DNA of 55,230 nucleotides from Novosphingobium sp. Its GTDB lineage: Bacteria; Pseudomonadota; Alphaproteobacteria; Sphingomonadales; Sphingomonadaceae. This document shows, piece by piece, positions 8,151 to 15,558 of the stretch. Where the stretch lies: positions 1 through 55,230 of the forward strand of contig NZ_JAIXPP010000041.1 in the NCBI RefSeq assembly GCF_027486195.1, in the 5' to 3' direction. Below the pieces are notes generated by a model. It ran no database searches, was not told the DNA's origin, and was given only the letters and a program-made list of their open reading frames with translations. Position 1 is the first letter of the stretch. Every line of letters begins with the position of its first letter. Both the position numbers and the translations under genes were made by a program.

Positions 8151-10366
8151 GGCAGCGTGCCGGCGCCCTTGAAGGGTTCGAGCATGCGGATCTTCTGCCG
8201 CAGGGAATTGGTCGCAGCCCGGGCATCGTCGGCGTTGGCCAGAACCTTGAGCTTGAGCAGCACGATCAATTCGGTGCGCCTTTCGGTGTTACGGTGCGTT
8301 CCGAACAGCCCCCCGATAACCGGGATCTGCGAGATCAGCGGAATGCCGTTCTTGCCGAAGCTTTTGGTGGTGCTGAACAGGCCGCCCAGCGCGATCACTT
8401 CGCCGTCGCGCACGGATACTGTCGAGGCGATGCGGCGGGTCGAGATCGTCGGCGATTGGCGCTGGGTGGCTGATGAGCCGGCCGCAGAAGTGCTGATCTG
8501 GCTGACTTCCTGCGATACATCGAGCTGAACCAATCCGCTGGCGTTGATTCGCGGGGTGATTTTCAGGATGACGCCGGTATCCTTGTATTCGATCGTGTTG
8601 ATCACGGCGTTGGTGTTGCCGATCAGATTGGTGGCAGACCCGGTCGAGATCGGCACCTGATCGCCCACCTGCAACGCCGCGCTCTGGTTGTTGAGTACGA
8701 GCAGCTTCGGCGCCGAGACGACCTTGACGTTGGTGCGTTCCTGCAGCGCGTTGAGCGTGGCGGTGATGCTGTTGCCGCCGTAGAAATAGGAGAATCCGGG
8801 ATAGGTCTGCGTCGGCACGGCTGTCGTGCCTTCGGAATAGCCGACCTGGTTCGAGCCGCTGAGGTAGTTCCACTGCACGCCGTAGCGCAGATCGTCGTTC
8901 AGGCTTACTTCGGTGATGGCCGCCTCGATCAATACCTGGCGCGGGGCGATATCAAGCTTGCGCAAGGCTGCCTCGATGGTGGCATATTCGCGCTGGGTGC
9001 CGAACACGATGATTGCGCTGTTGACCTCGTCCGCAGTGATCCGGATGGCGTTCGCGCCATTCCCGTTGCCCTGTGTGGTGCCATCGGAGGCCGGGGCCTG
9101 CCCGAAAGCGGGGCGGGGGAGGTTGCTGCCCGAAACGGTTCCGCCCTGACCCAGCCCGCCCTGACCCAGCCCGCCCTGACCCAGCCCGCCCTGACCGAGT
9201 CCGCCCTGACCCAGCCCGGCCGCGCCGCCGCGTGGGCCGCCGGTCTGGTTCGGATCGCCCTGATCGCCAAAGGCATTGTTGCCATTGCCGGCCTGGCCGC
9301 CGGTGTCGTTGCTGCCAGTTCCGAAGGCGTTGTTGATGGTCCGCACCAGATCGCGGGCGCGCCCGTTCTGCACCTCGTATACGAACAGCCTGCGCTCATT
9401 GTTTTCGCCCTCGCGATCAAGGATCTCGATCCAGCGCTTCACGTCGGTGAGATATTGCGGCTGCATGCTGATCGCGAGAATGCCGTTGAGCTCTTCCATC
9501 GAGATCAGCCGCACCAGCCCGCGCGTCGGCGAATCCGGCGCATTGATGAGCTTGTCGATCGACGGAACAATCAGCCGCGCATCGGTGCGATCTGGCACGA
9601 AAAGCGCGAAGCTGGTGTTGCGCAGCCAATCGACATCGAACTGCTTCAGCAGATCGCGGGCACTGGCACGCTGGCCGGTGGTTCCGGCAATCGTGATGGT
9701 GCCGGTCTGGGGGGCGGTCGCGCTCACCACGCCGGGCAGTATCGAATCGAGCACCTTGCGGACTTCATCGGCATTGATGAAACGCAGCGTGACGACCTCG
9801 CTGCCAAAGCCGGTCGCGTTCGCGGCAATGACCGCGCGCGCAGCGGCAGAGTTCTGGATCTCGAAGCCGCCGGCAACCGGCACCATCGCCAGATTGCTTT
9901 GCCGCAGGGCCCGCTCGAACAGTTCGAGCAGCGACGACTTTGATACCGGACCCGGTGTGACGAGGCTGACCCGGCCGGTCACGCCGCGAGCGATCGTGTA
10001 GTTTCGCCCGAGTATGTCGCGCAGCACCGCCTGGGCAACCACGGCGACATCCGCGTCGGGGAAATTGACCGCAATGTCGCCCGGCTTCGTTTTCGGATCG
10101 GCCCATTTCGGGATCACCGGCTGCGGCTCGGTACCCGGGACGAGGGTCGCGCGGACCTTGTAATCAGGGTCGGCAGACGGCGGGAGCAGGGGGAGGGCCT
10201 TGGGATCAGCGGGGGCGGTCGTGTTCTGGACGGCACCGGGATCGTCGATCTGCGCCAGTTCCGGAGTTGCCGGAATGGGGAGCGGCGGTGGAGCGGCGGC
10301 AAACGCCGTGGTGCCAGTCAGGGCGATGATGAGGCTGGGCTTGAAGCGCACGTGGCGAGAGATCAT
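8147..10366 (-). CDS. gspD: Type II secretion outer-membrane secretin GspD
   Basis: The start at 10366 is chosen because it overlaps the gspC stop as ATGA and begins a signal peptide (MISRHVRFKPSLIIALTG); the longer open frame is Arg-rich and not gene-like. The 739-residue chain carries N0 and N1-N3 ring domains (for example GDIAVNFPDADVAVVAQAVL, VVTLRFINADEVRKVLDSI) and a C-terminal secretin domain with VLIEAAITEVSLND, VVSAPKLLVLNNQSA, VGDQVPISTGS and IPLISQIPVIGGLFG. Between N-domains lies a Gly/Asn-rich linker with five GLGQG repeats (about 9141-9215). Secretins form the outer-membrane pore of the T2SS. No pilotin gene was seen, and no lipobox is present. Confidence 0.95.
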   Translation of the reverse strand: MISRHVRFKPSLIIALTGTTAFAAAPPPLPIPATPELAQIDDPGAVQNTTAPADPKALPLLPPSADPDYKVRATLVPGTEPQPVIPKWADPKTKPGDIAVNFPDADVAVVAQAVLRDILGRNYTIARGVTGRVSLVTPGPVSKSSLLELFERALRQSNLAMVPVAGGFEIQNSAAARAVIAANATGFGSEVVTLRFINADEVRKVLDSILPGVVSATAPQTGTITIAGTTGQRASARDLLKQFDVDWLRNTSFALFVPDRTDARLIVPSIDKLINAPDSPTRGLVRLISMEELNGILAISMQPQYLTDVKRWIEILDREGENNERRLFVYEVQNGRARDLVRTINNAFGTGSNDTGGQAGNGNNAFGDQGDPNQTGGPRGGAAGLGQGGLGQGGLGQGGLGQGGLGQGGTVSGSNLPRPAFGQAPASDGTTQGNGNGANAIRITADEVNSAIIVFGTQREYATIEAALRKLDIAPRQVLIEAAITEVSLNDDLRYGVQWNYLSGSNQVGYSEGTTAVPTQTYPGFSYFYGGNSITATLNALQERTNVKVVSAPKLLVLNNQSAALQVGDQVPISTGSATNLIGNTNAVINTIEYKDTGVILKITPRINASGLVQLDVSQEVSQISTSAAGSSATQRQSPTISTRRIASTVSVRDGEVIALGGLFSTTKSFGKNGIPLISQIPVIGGLFGTHRNTERRTELIVLLKLKVLANADDARAATNSLRQKIRMLEPFKGAGTLP
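9141..9215 (-). repeat. 15-bp tandem repeat inside gspD (five GLGQG units)
   Basis: The unit CCGCCCTGACCCAGC is repeated head to tail five times, the fourth copy with two changes. It stays in frame and encodes five Gly-Leu-Gly-Gln-Gly blocks in a flexible linker between secretin N-domains. Whole-unit gain or loss would keep the frame, so the linker length can vary between strains. Confidence 0.9.
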
Positions 10367-10890
10367 TGGCCGTCTTCCGGGTCTTCTGGGGCGGGGGCGG
10401 CGGGTCCTGTGGGGATGGCGCCATAGGCTGCGTTGAACTGTTCGGAGCCGCGCGTCAGGCGGGCGCTGCTGGGGGTCAGCCCGGAAATGCGCCATCCGGC
10501 CACCGTGCCGCCCGGGGCGACATGGCGGATCCGGCCGCCGCGTTCCTGGACGACCGCGTAGAGCCTGCGTCCGTGCATCACGGTTCCGGCGATCACTGCG
10601 CCGTCAAGGACATTGGTCGGCGCAGCGGCGCCGGCGGCCGATGTGGCGGCGGGAGCGAACACGCGGCGCCCTTCGAGCGCTGTCGGCACCAGCACGCGCG
10701 GCACATCGGGCGGCGGCGCGACCTGCTTCTGGCGCAAGGGTGCGCCGCCGGCTGGCAGCTCATCGCCAAAGGGCAGCGCCAGCTGCAGCAGGGCTGCAGC
10801 GACCAGCACCGGCAGGATCAGCGCGGGCAGGCGGGCGCTGCTACCGCTTGGCGGCAGGGCGATAGGGAATCGATGCTTCAATCTGAACAT
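10363..10890 (-). CDS. gspC: Type II secretion inner-membrane protein GspC (short form)
   Basis: The 175-residue protein has one N-terminal membrane segment (about residues 22-42) after a short cytoplasmic start, a Pro-rich linker, then a homology-region domain (VLDGAVIAGTVMHGRRLYAVVQERGG and HVAPGGTVAGWRISGLTPSSARL). It connects the inner-membrane platform to the N0 domain of GspD. The usual C-terminal PDZ or coiled-coil domain is absent; the chain ends in a Pro/Ala/Glu-rich tail. The start overlaps the end of gspM by 50 bases, more than at any other junction; no later Met precedes the membrane segment, so the start is kept. The stop overlaps the gspD ATG. Confidence 0.8.
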   Translation of the reverse strand: MFRLKHRFPIALPPSGSSARLPALILPVLVAAALLQLALPFGDELPAGGAPLRQKQVAPPPDVPRVLVPTALEGRRVFAPAATSAAGAAAPTNVLDGAVIAGTVMHGRRLYAVVQERGGRIRHVAPGGTVAGWRISGLTPSSARLTRGSEQFNAAYGAIPTGPAAPAPEDPEDGQ

Positions 10891-11401
10891 CCAATGCGGA
10901 GGCCTGACCGGTCACCAGCGCTTCGTCAGCGCCGACGACCACGGAGGTGATGGTGAGATAGGGTTTGGAATTTTGAACGCTTGCAAGGAGTTGACTGAGC
11001 TGGCCCTCCGAAAGCCGCGCGGTGATCCGCACTGCGGCCTCACCGCCCGCTGCCGGGGCGATGTCTTCGCCGCCGCGGAATTCGCCTCCCAGCGCGATGA
11101 TGCTCGCCTGCAACCGCTGCCGCAGCGCTTCGCCGGCGGTGGCGGCATCGGGCGCTTCGAGCAGAAAGTCGCCCAGCAGTTGCTCGTGCGCGCCCGCCAT
11201 GCGGCGCAACCGCGGGATGGCGGCGATGTTGCGCACGTTGGCGCTGTATTGCAGGGCGAGCTGCTCGCGCTGTGCTGCGCGCTCCTGGAAGCCCGCGATC
11301 AGTGGTCCCACGATCAGGAACGCCACAACAACCAGCATGACGAGTAGGATGAGCACCGCAGCGGTCTGCGATTGCCGGGGGGTGAGGCTGCGCGCGCTCA
11401 T
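10841..11401 (-). CDS. gspM: Type II secretion inner-membrane protein GspM
   Basis: The start at 11401 (MSARSLTPRQ) overlaps the gspL stop by 4 bases and gives a 186-residue protein. A single membrane segment (about residues 15-37, VLILLVMLVVVAFLIVGPLI) is followed by a periplasmic coiled coil and a ferredoxin-like alpha/beta domain (VRITARLSEGQLSQLLASVQ, PYLTITSVVVGAD). This is the layout of GspM, which pairs with GspL in the inner-membrane assembly platform. Sequence conservation in this family is low, so the call rests on topology and its position between gspL and gspC. Confidence 0.85.
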   Translation of the reverse strand: MSARSLTPRQSQTAAVLILLVMLVVVAFLIVGPLIAGFQERAAQREQLALQYSANVRNIAAIPRLRRMAGAHEQLLGDFLLEAPDAATAGEALRQRLQASIIALGGEFRGGEDIAPAAGGEAAVRITARLSEGQLSQLLASVQNSKPYLTITSVVVGADEALVTGQASALDVQIEASIPYRPAAKR

Positions 11402-12420
11402 GGCTTTGTCATCCGCACTGTGACTTCGAAGGGCTGACCCAGCGGGTTCTGCGCCGCCGTTGAGGCATCGCTGTAGCGCTGCACGCTGAGACCGGCGCGG
11501 CGAAAGCCCCCCGCTACGTCGGCCTGCTGCGGGCGATAGCCACTGATCCGCAGCGCATCGCCCTGCCACGTATAGCGTTGCACCCAGGCCCCTTGCGGCA
11601 AAGCGGCCGCGACGCGCGACAGCAACGCCAGCGGCTCGGCGGTCTTGCGCGCCTCCACCGTGGCGGCCGCAAACTGGTCCGCTTTCGCGATCCGCGCGTT
11701 GATCCGACGGACTGCGTTCACCGCTGGCTGCTGCTCGGCGATACGCGCTTCGAGCATGGCTGTGGCGGCCGCGTCACGCCAGACCAGCAGGCCGAGGTTG
11801 ATGGCAAACAGGGCGCCGACCGCGATCCACAGCGGAATGGCACCCCGGCTTTCGTCTCGCACCAGACCGGACCGCCGGAAAGCGGGGAGAAAGTCGATCG
11901 GATCCTCCGCCTGCGACTCCGGCGCGGCAGTGAGGATGGCGACACAGGGCTTCTCGAGCCGTGCCAGGGCCGTCCCAAGGGCCTCAGCTGCGGCGCGCGG
12001 CATCGCGGCCACTTCGATCTGCATCCGGACGCTGCCCTCGGTGCGCGCCGCGATCCGGGCAGCGAGCAGCATGCCCTCGGTTCCCATCGGCATGATCCGT
12101 GCGGCATCGAGCTGGATCATGCTCGCCGTATCGCGGGGGCTCATGACCGGCCGTTCGATCGTCCGGCTCAGGCAGAACGCGGGGGGAAGGATGATCGTGA
12201 CCGGGCCGGAGCGTCGGGGATGGGCGCCGTAGCCATCGGGGCGCAGCAGCAATGCGCCGGTTTCGGGATCATAGTCCGCCAGGATCCGCCGTGCATCGCG
12301 CCAGAGCTGCAGGCGCTTCGGCGCCAGCGTGGCGAGCTGGTCCAGCCACCACCGCAGGCCATCGGTGATCCAATGCCCGACCGTGTGCATGTCTGCCTGC
12401 AAGATGGTGCGTCCGTTCAT
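11398..12420 (-). CDS. gspL: Type II secretion inner-membrane protein GspL
   Basis: ATG at 12420 overlaps the gspJ stop by 4 bases, giving 340 residues. The N-terminal half is cytoplasmic and actin-like (VTIILPPAFCLSRTIERPVMS, IQLDAARIMPMG), one membrane segment follows near residue 220 (IPLWIAVGALFAINLGLLVW), then a coiled-coil and a periplasmic ferredoxin-like domain (WVQRYTWQGDALRISGYRPQ). This matches GspL/PilN-type proteins, which hold the GspE ATPase at the membrane through the cytoplasmic domain. The downstream gene, gspM, encodes its partner. Confidence 0.85.
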   Translation of the reverse strand: MNGRTILQADMHTVGHWITDGLRWWLDQLATLAPKRLQLWRDARRILADYDPETGALLLRPDGYGAHPRRSGPVTIILPPAFCLSRTIERPVMSPRDTASMIQLDAARIMPMGTEGMLLAARIAARTEGSVRMQIEVAAMPRAAAEALGTALARLEKPCVAILTAAPESQAEDPIDFLPAFRRSGLVRDESRGAIPLWIAVGALFAINLGLLVWRDAAATAMLEARIAEQQPAVNAVRRINARIAKADQFAAATVEARKTAEPLALLSRVAAALPQGAWVQRYTWQGDALRISGYRPQQADVAGGFRRAGLSVQRYSDASTAAQNPLGQPFEVTVRMTKP

Positions 12421-13100
12421 GGGATAACCCTGCACTCGTCCGTGCGCAGATCGCGCGCGCACGTATCGCCATTTGCGACGCGCAGCCGCACCACGAGATC
12501 GGGCCATGCGCGCCTGTCGCCGGGGGGAAACTCGATCCGCAGGCTGACGAGCGAGGGGAGCACGTCCCGGCTGGACCACTGCAGCTGCCATTGCGGCGGC
12601 AAGCCTGCGCCTGCAAAACGGCCGTCCGGCGAGCCAAGGTAGCGGACGGACAAGCTTGATACGCCCGAAAGCAGTCGGGTCGCGGTCCAGCCGGTCACGT
12701 CAGGCTGGCGCCGGTCGACCGTCTCGTCGAGCGTGCTGATGCGGTAGAGCATGAGATCGCCGCCGCGCTCGAGCCTGAGCCGGTAGCGCTGAAGGGCGTC
12801 GGGTGAGGCATTGCCAGGCGGCTTGCCATCGAATTCAAGGCCGAACTGGTTGCCGACGAATTCCACGGTGTTGCCAGTCTGGGGACTGATCGAGGGATGA
12901 ATGTTGGCGATCAGGTGGCGCAGCGTGAACTGCGCCTGCGCGATCTCGTCGATCTGCGCATCCTTCTGGCCGATCATCCGCTGGCGCAGGTCCATCCTGC
13001 CAATCCCCGTGACGAGCACGGCCGAAACCATGCCGAGGATGGCGAGGCAGACCAGCATTTCCACGAGCGTGAATCCGGCGGCAGATTGCGGGCGGTTCAT
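12417..13100 (-). CDS. gspJ: Type II secretion minor pseudopilin GspJ
   Basis: The protein (227 residues) begins with a short leader and the prepilin cleavage site AAGFTLVEMLVCLAILGMVSA, with the conserved Glu at +5 of the mature chain. Its C-terminal domain (QFTLRHLIANIHPSI, LEFDGKPPGNA, LSGVSSLSVRYLG) fits GspJ, which forms the pseudopilus tip with GspI and GspK. Start and stop both overlap neighbours by 4 bases. Confidence 0.9.
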   Translation of the reverse strand: MNRPQSAAGFTLVEMLVCLAILGMVSAVLVTGIGRMDLRQRMIGQKDAQIDEIAQAQFTLRHLIANIHPSISPQTGNTVEFVGNQFGLEFDGKPPGNASPDALQRYRLRLERGGDLMLYRISTLDETVDRRQPDVTGWTATRLLSGVSSLSVRYLGSPDGRFAGAGLPPQWQLQWSSRDVLPSLVSLRIEFPPGDRRAWPDLVVRLRVANGDTCARDLRTDECRVIP

Positions 13101-13492
13101 GGCTTGATCCGCACCGTACTGAGCTGAATGAGCTCGCCGCGTCCCGCGCCTGCAAGATCGACGGCGACCGTGATCTGCTCGAGCGGATGGCGATCAAGCG
13201 GATCGGCGAGCTGGAAGGGTTGCCGCAGGACCCGCCAGCCATAGCCGCGCCACTGGCCCTCGACCGGGGTGCTGCCATCCGCCATCTGGTCCAGCACTGA
13301 TTGCGCCACCAGCAGGGCCTCGCGGCGTTGCTGCACGGCAAGCCGCGTCCGCGCATCCTGTCCCACAGTGCCCACCAGCGCGGTGGTCATCGCGGCCACG
13401 ATGGCCAGCGCGATCAAGAGCTCGATCAGCGTGAAGCCCAGCTCGCTGGCGTCGCATGGCGCCCCCGCCGGGGAATCGGCAGCGGACCTCAC
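13097..13492 (-). CDS. gspI: Type II secretion minor pseudopilin GspI
   Basis: A GTG at 13492 overlaps the gspH stop (GTGA) and puts a short leader before the prepilin site ELGFTLIELLIALAIVAAM, giving 131 residues; the longer open frame upstream is Arg-rich and overlaps gspH heavily. The C-terminal part (LLVAQSVLDQMADGSTPVEGQWRG, then HPLEQITVAVDLAG) matches GspI, which starts pseudopilus tip assembly. It overlaps gspJ by 4 bases. Confidence 0.87.
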   Translation of the reverse strand: MRSAADSPAGAPCDASELGFTLIELLIALAIVAAMTTALVGTVGQDARTRLAVQQRREALLVAQSVLDQMADGSTPVEGQWRGYGWRVLRQPFQLADPLDRHPLEQITVAVDLAGAGRGELIQLSTVRIKP

Positions 13493-13929
13493 GGCGTAAA
13501 CACGAAGCGCGAGGTGGCAGGGTCGACTGAAAACCGGCTGGCTCGGCCGGCGGCGAGGATGGCGCCGTCGCCGCCGTTGGCGGTGCCATCGGGAAAGAAG
13601 GCAAACCCCTCGGCAGGCCATTCGAGATCAGCCGCTTCCGGCAGCGTTTGGGCCGGGCGGCCTGAAGACGATTGCAGCATCCGGCGCGAAGCGGACCATG
13701 ACACAAGGACGGGGTCAGCCCCGGCGATGGCATCGGCGCGGGCCTGGGTGAGCACCAGCGCCGTGGTCATCCGTGCTTCGGTCTGCGCACTTTGCCCAAG
13801 CCGATGCTGCAGTGCCGGAAAGGCGATCCCGGCGACAAGGGCCGCGATGGCCAGCGCCAACAGGAGTTCGATCAACGTAAATCCGTCGTCGCGGCGGGAG
13901 CCGCGCCGTCGCTCACCAATTGCTGACAT
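13489..13929 (-). CDS. gspH: Type II secretion pseudopilin GspH
   Basis: ATG 13929 is used; it overlaps the end of gspG by 17 bases and gives 146 residues. An Arg-rich leader (GERRRGSRRDDG) precedes the prepilin site FTLIELLLALAIAALVAG. The remaining domain has GspH features, including the ending AGRASRFSVDPATSRFVFTP. GspH links the tip complex to the GspG shaft. Confidence 0.88.
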   Translation of the reverse strand: MSAIGERRRGSRRDDGFTLIELLLALAIAALVAGIAFPALQHRLGQSAQTEARMTTALVLTQARADAIAGADPVLVSWSASRRMLQSSSGRPAQTLPEAADLEWPAEGFAFFPDGTANGGDGAILAAGRASRFSVDPATSRFVFTP

Positions 13930-14335
13930 CTTTGGCCTCACCGGTACCGCCAGCGGCACCATCCGAGCCGAAGCTGTAGATATCGACCTCGCCATGATCG
14001 CCCGGAGACTTGTAGAGGTAGGGCTTGCCCCATGGGTCGTTGAGGGCGGCAGGATCGGCGATGTAGGGGCCGTTCCAGTTCGGATCGTTGGTCGGCGCCT
14101 TGACGAGCGCGGTGAGACCTTCCGTGCCGGAGGGGTAGCGCCCGGCATCGAGCTTGAACAGTTCGAGCGCAGCGGCGATGTTCTTGGTCTGGATCTGGGC
14201 AGTCTGTGTGCGCGAGCTGCCGAGATACTTGATCACCTGCGGTCCGACGATGGCGGCAAGCAGGCCGAGTACGGCCAGCACGACCAGCAGCTCGATCAGG
14301 GTAAAGCCCCGTTCATTCGGGTTGTTCTTGTTCAT
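13913..14335 (-). CDS. gspG: Type II secretion major pseudopilin GspG
   Basis: At 140 residues this is a standard GspG: leader, prepilin site ERGFTLIELLVVLAVLGLLA, then QVIKYLG, the FKLDAGRYPSGTEGL loop, and PWGKPYLYKSPGDHGEVDIYS with the calcium-site region FGSDGAAGGTGEAKDVSNW at the end. It polymerises into the periplasmic pseudopilus that pushes substrates through GspD. Start overlaps the gspF stop by 4 bases. Confidence 0.96.
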   Translation of the reverse strand: MNKNNPNERGFTLIELLVVLAVLGLLAAIVGPQVIKYLGSSRTQTAQIQTKNIAAALELFKLDAGRYPSGTEGLTALVKAPTNDPNWNGPYIADPAALNDPWGKPYLYKSPGDHGEVDIYSFGSDGAAGGTGEAKDVSNW

Positions 14336-15558
14336 CGGGATACCGCCAGTTCATTGAAGCCGAGAATTGCCGACATCACCGCGGCGATGATGACCGCCAC
14401 CGCAGTGCCCAGCACTATCGTGATGGCCGGCGTCAGAATGGCGACAAGCCGCTCCAGCCGGGTGCGAACATCGCGATCGAGCACCACAGCCAGCCGCGAA
14501 AGCATGAGGGCGAGTTGCGAGGTTTCCTCGCCGGTGCGGATGAAACCGATGGCGAGGTGCGGCAGCATGCCGGTCGCGGCGAGCGGCGCGGAAAGACTGC
14601 CGCCTTCGCGCACGCCCTCGGCAATCTTGGCAATCGCGCTGGCCATCGCGGAGTTGCTAACGGTGTGTTGGGACAGGGCCAGCGCGCTGGGCAGCGGAAC
14701 CCCGCCTTCAAGCAATGCGCCCAGCGTATGGGCAAACCGCGCGGTCTCGATGCGCCGCACCAGGTCCCCGATCAGCGGCAGGCCCAGCATGATCTGGTCT
14801 AACCGTATGCGGCTGGCAGGGCGGGCGAGCAGGTTGCGTGCGACAAGGCCGATCACTACCAGTCCGCCCAGCAGCCATAGCCCATAGGCGCGCAGGAACT
14901 GGCTCGCCGCAATGACGGCCATCGAGGCGAATGGCAGTTCTACCTGATTGTTGTCGAGAAGCCGTTCGAACTGCGGCACGACAAACAGCAGCATCATCAG
15001 AATCACGGCAACAGCAATCACCGACAGCGCGATCGGGTAGATCATCGAGGTGATCACCAGCCGCCGCAGCTCGGCAGCTTGTTCGAGCATCTGGGACAAT
15101 CGCTCCATCGCCTCGCCCAGCTTGCCGTTGGCCTCGCCGGCTTCTGCCATTGCTGCCTCACCGGGGCTGAACAGCGCCGGATTATCGCGCATCGCGCGCG
15201 AGATCGGCGCGCCCTCGCGGACTGCGCTCAAGAGCATGCCCATCGCTTCCGCCGCGGCGGGATCATCGATGTTGCCGACCGCCAGCGCGAGCGCCCGGTC
15301 CAGCGGGAGGCCCGCCTTGAGCAGGACCGCCAGTTCGGCGATCACGGCGCGGCTGATGGCGGAGTTGCGGCGGGATATGCTCTCGCCGGTTGCGGCAGCC
15401 GGGGTGCCGGCGGTGATCAGGCGCAGTTCTACCGGCGTGTTGCCGCTGCGCCGGATCTGGGCCAGCGCATCGCTTTCATTGGCCGCATCAAGCTGTCCGG
15501 CGACAATCCGGCCATCCGTGCGCATCGCGCGATAGCGAAAGGCGGGTGCCGCGCTCAT
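14332..15558 (-). CDS. gspF: Type II secretion inner-membrane platform protein GspF
   Basis: The 408-residue protein has the N-terminal FRYRAMRTDGRIVAGQLDA segment, then two copies of the T2SF domain (LAVLLKAGLPLDRAL, and FAHTLGALLEGGVPLPSAL). Each copy carries the GE(A/E)xGxL/T-type element, seen as EAGEANGKL and RTGEETSQL. Membrane segments lie near residues 165-190, 215-240 and 375-400. GspF is the polytopic core of the platform that couples GspE to pseudopilin extraction. It overlaps gspE and gspG by 4 bases each. Confidence 0.95.
   Translation of the reverse strand: MSAAPAFRYRAMRTDGRIVAGQLDAANESDALAQIRRSGNTPVELRLITAGTPAAATGESISRRNSAISRAVIAELAVLLKAGLPLDRALALAVGNIDDPAAAEAMGMLLSAVREGAPISRAMRDNPALFSPGEAAMAEAGEANGKLGEAMERLSQMLEQAAELRRLVITSMIYPIALSVIAVAVILMMLLFVVPQFERLLDNNQVELPFASMAVIAASQFLRAYGLWLLGGLVVIGLVARNLLARPASRIRLDQIMLGLPLIGDLVRRIETARFAHTLGALLEGGVPLPSALALSQHTVSNSAMASAIAKIAEGVREGGSLSAPLAATGMLPHLAIGFIRTGEETSQLALMLSRLAVVLDRDVRTRLERLVAILTPAITIVLGTAVAVIIAAVMSAILGFNELAVSR

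Noticed and set aside
9141..9215. Regular short repeats as a possible CRISPR array
   Set aside because: Units are 15 bases with no spacers, in frame inside gspD; they encode a Gly-rich linker.
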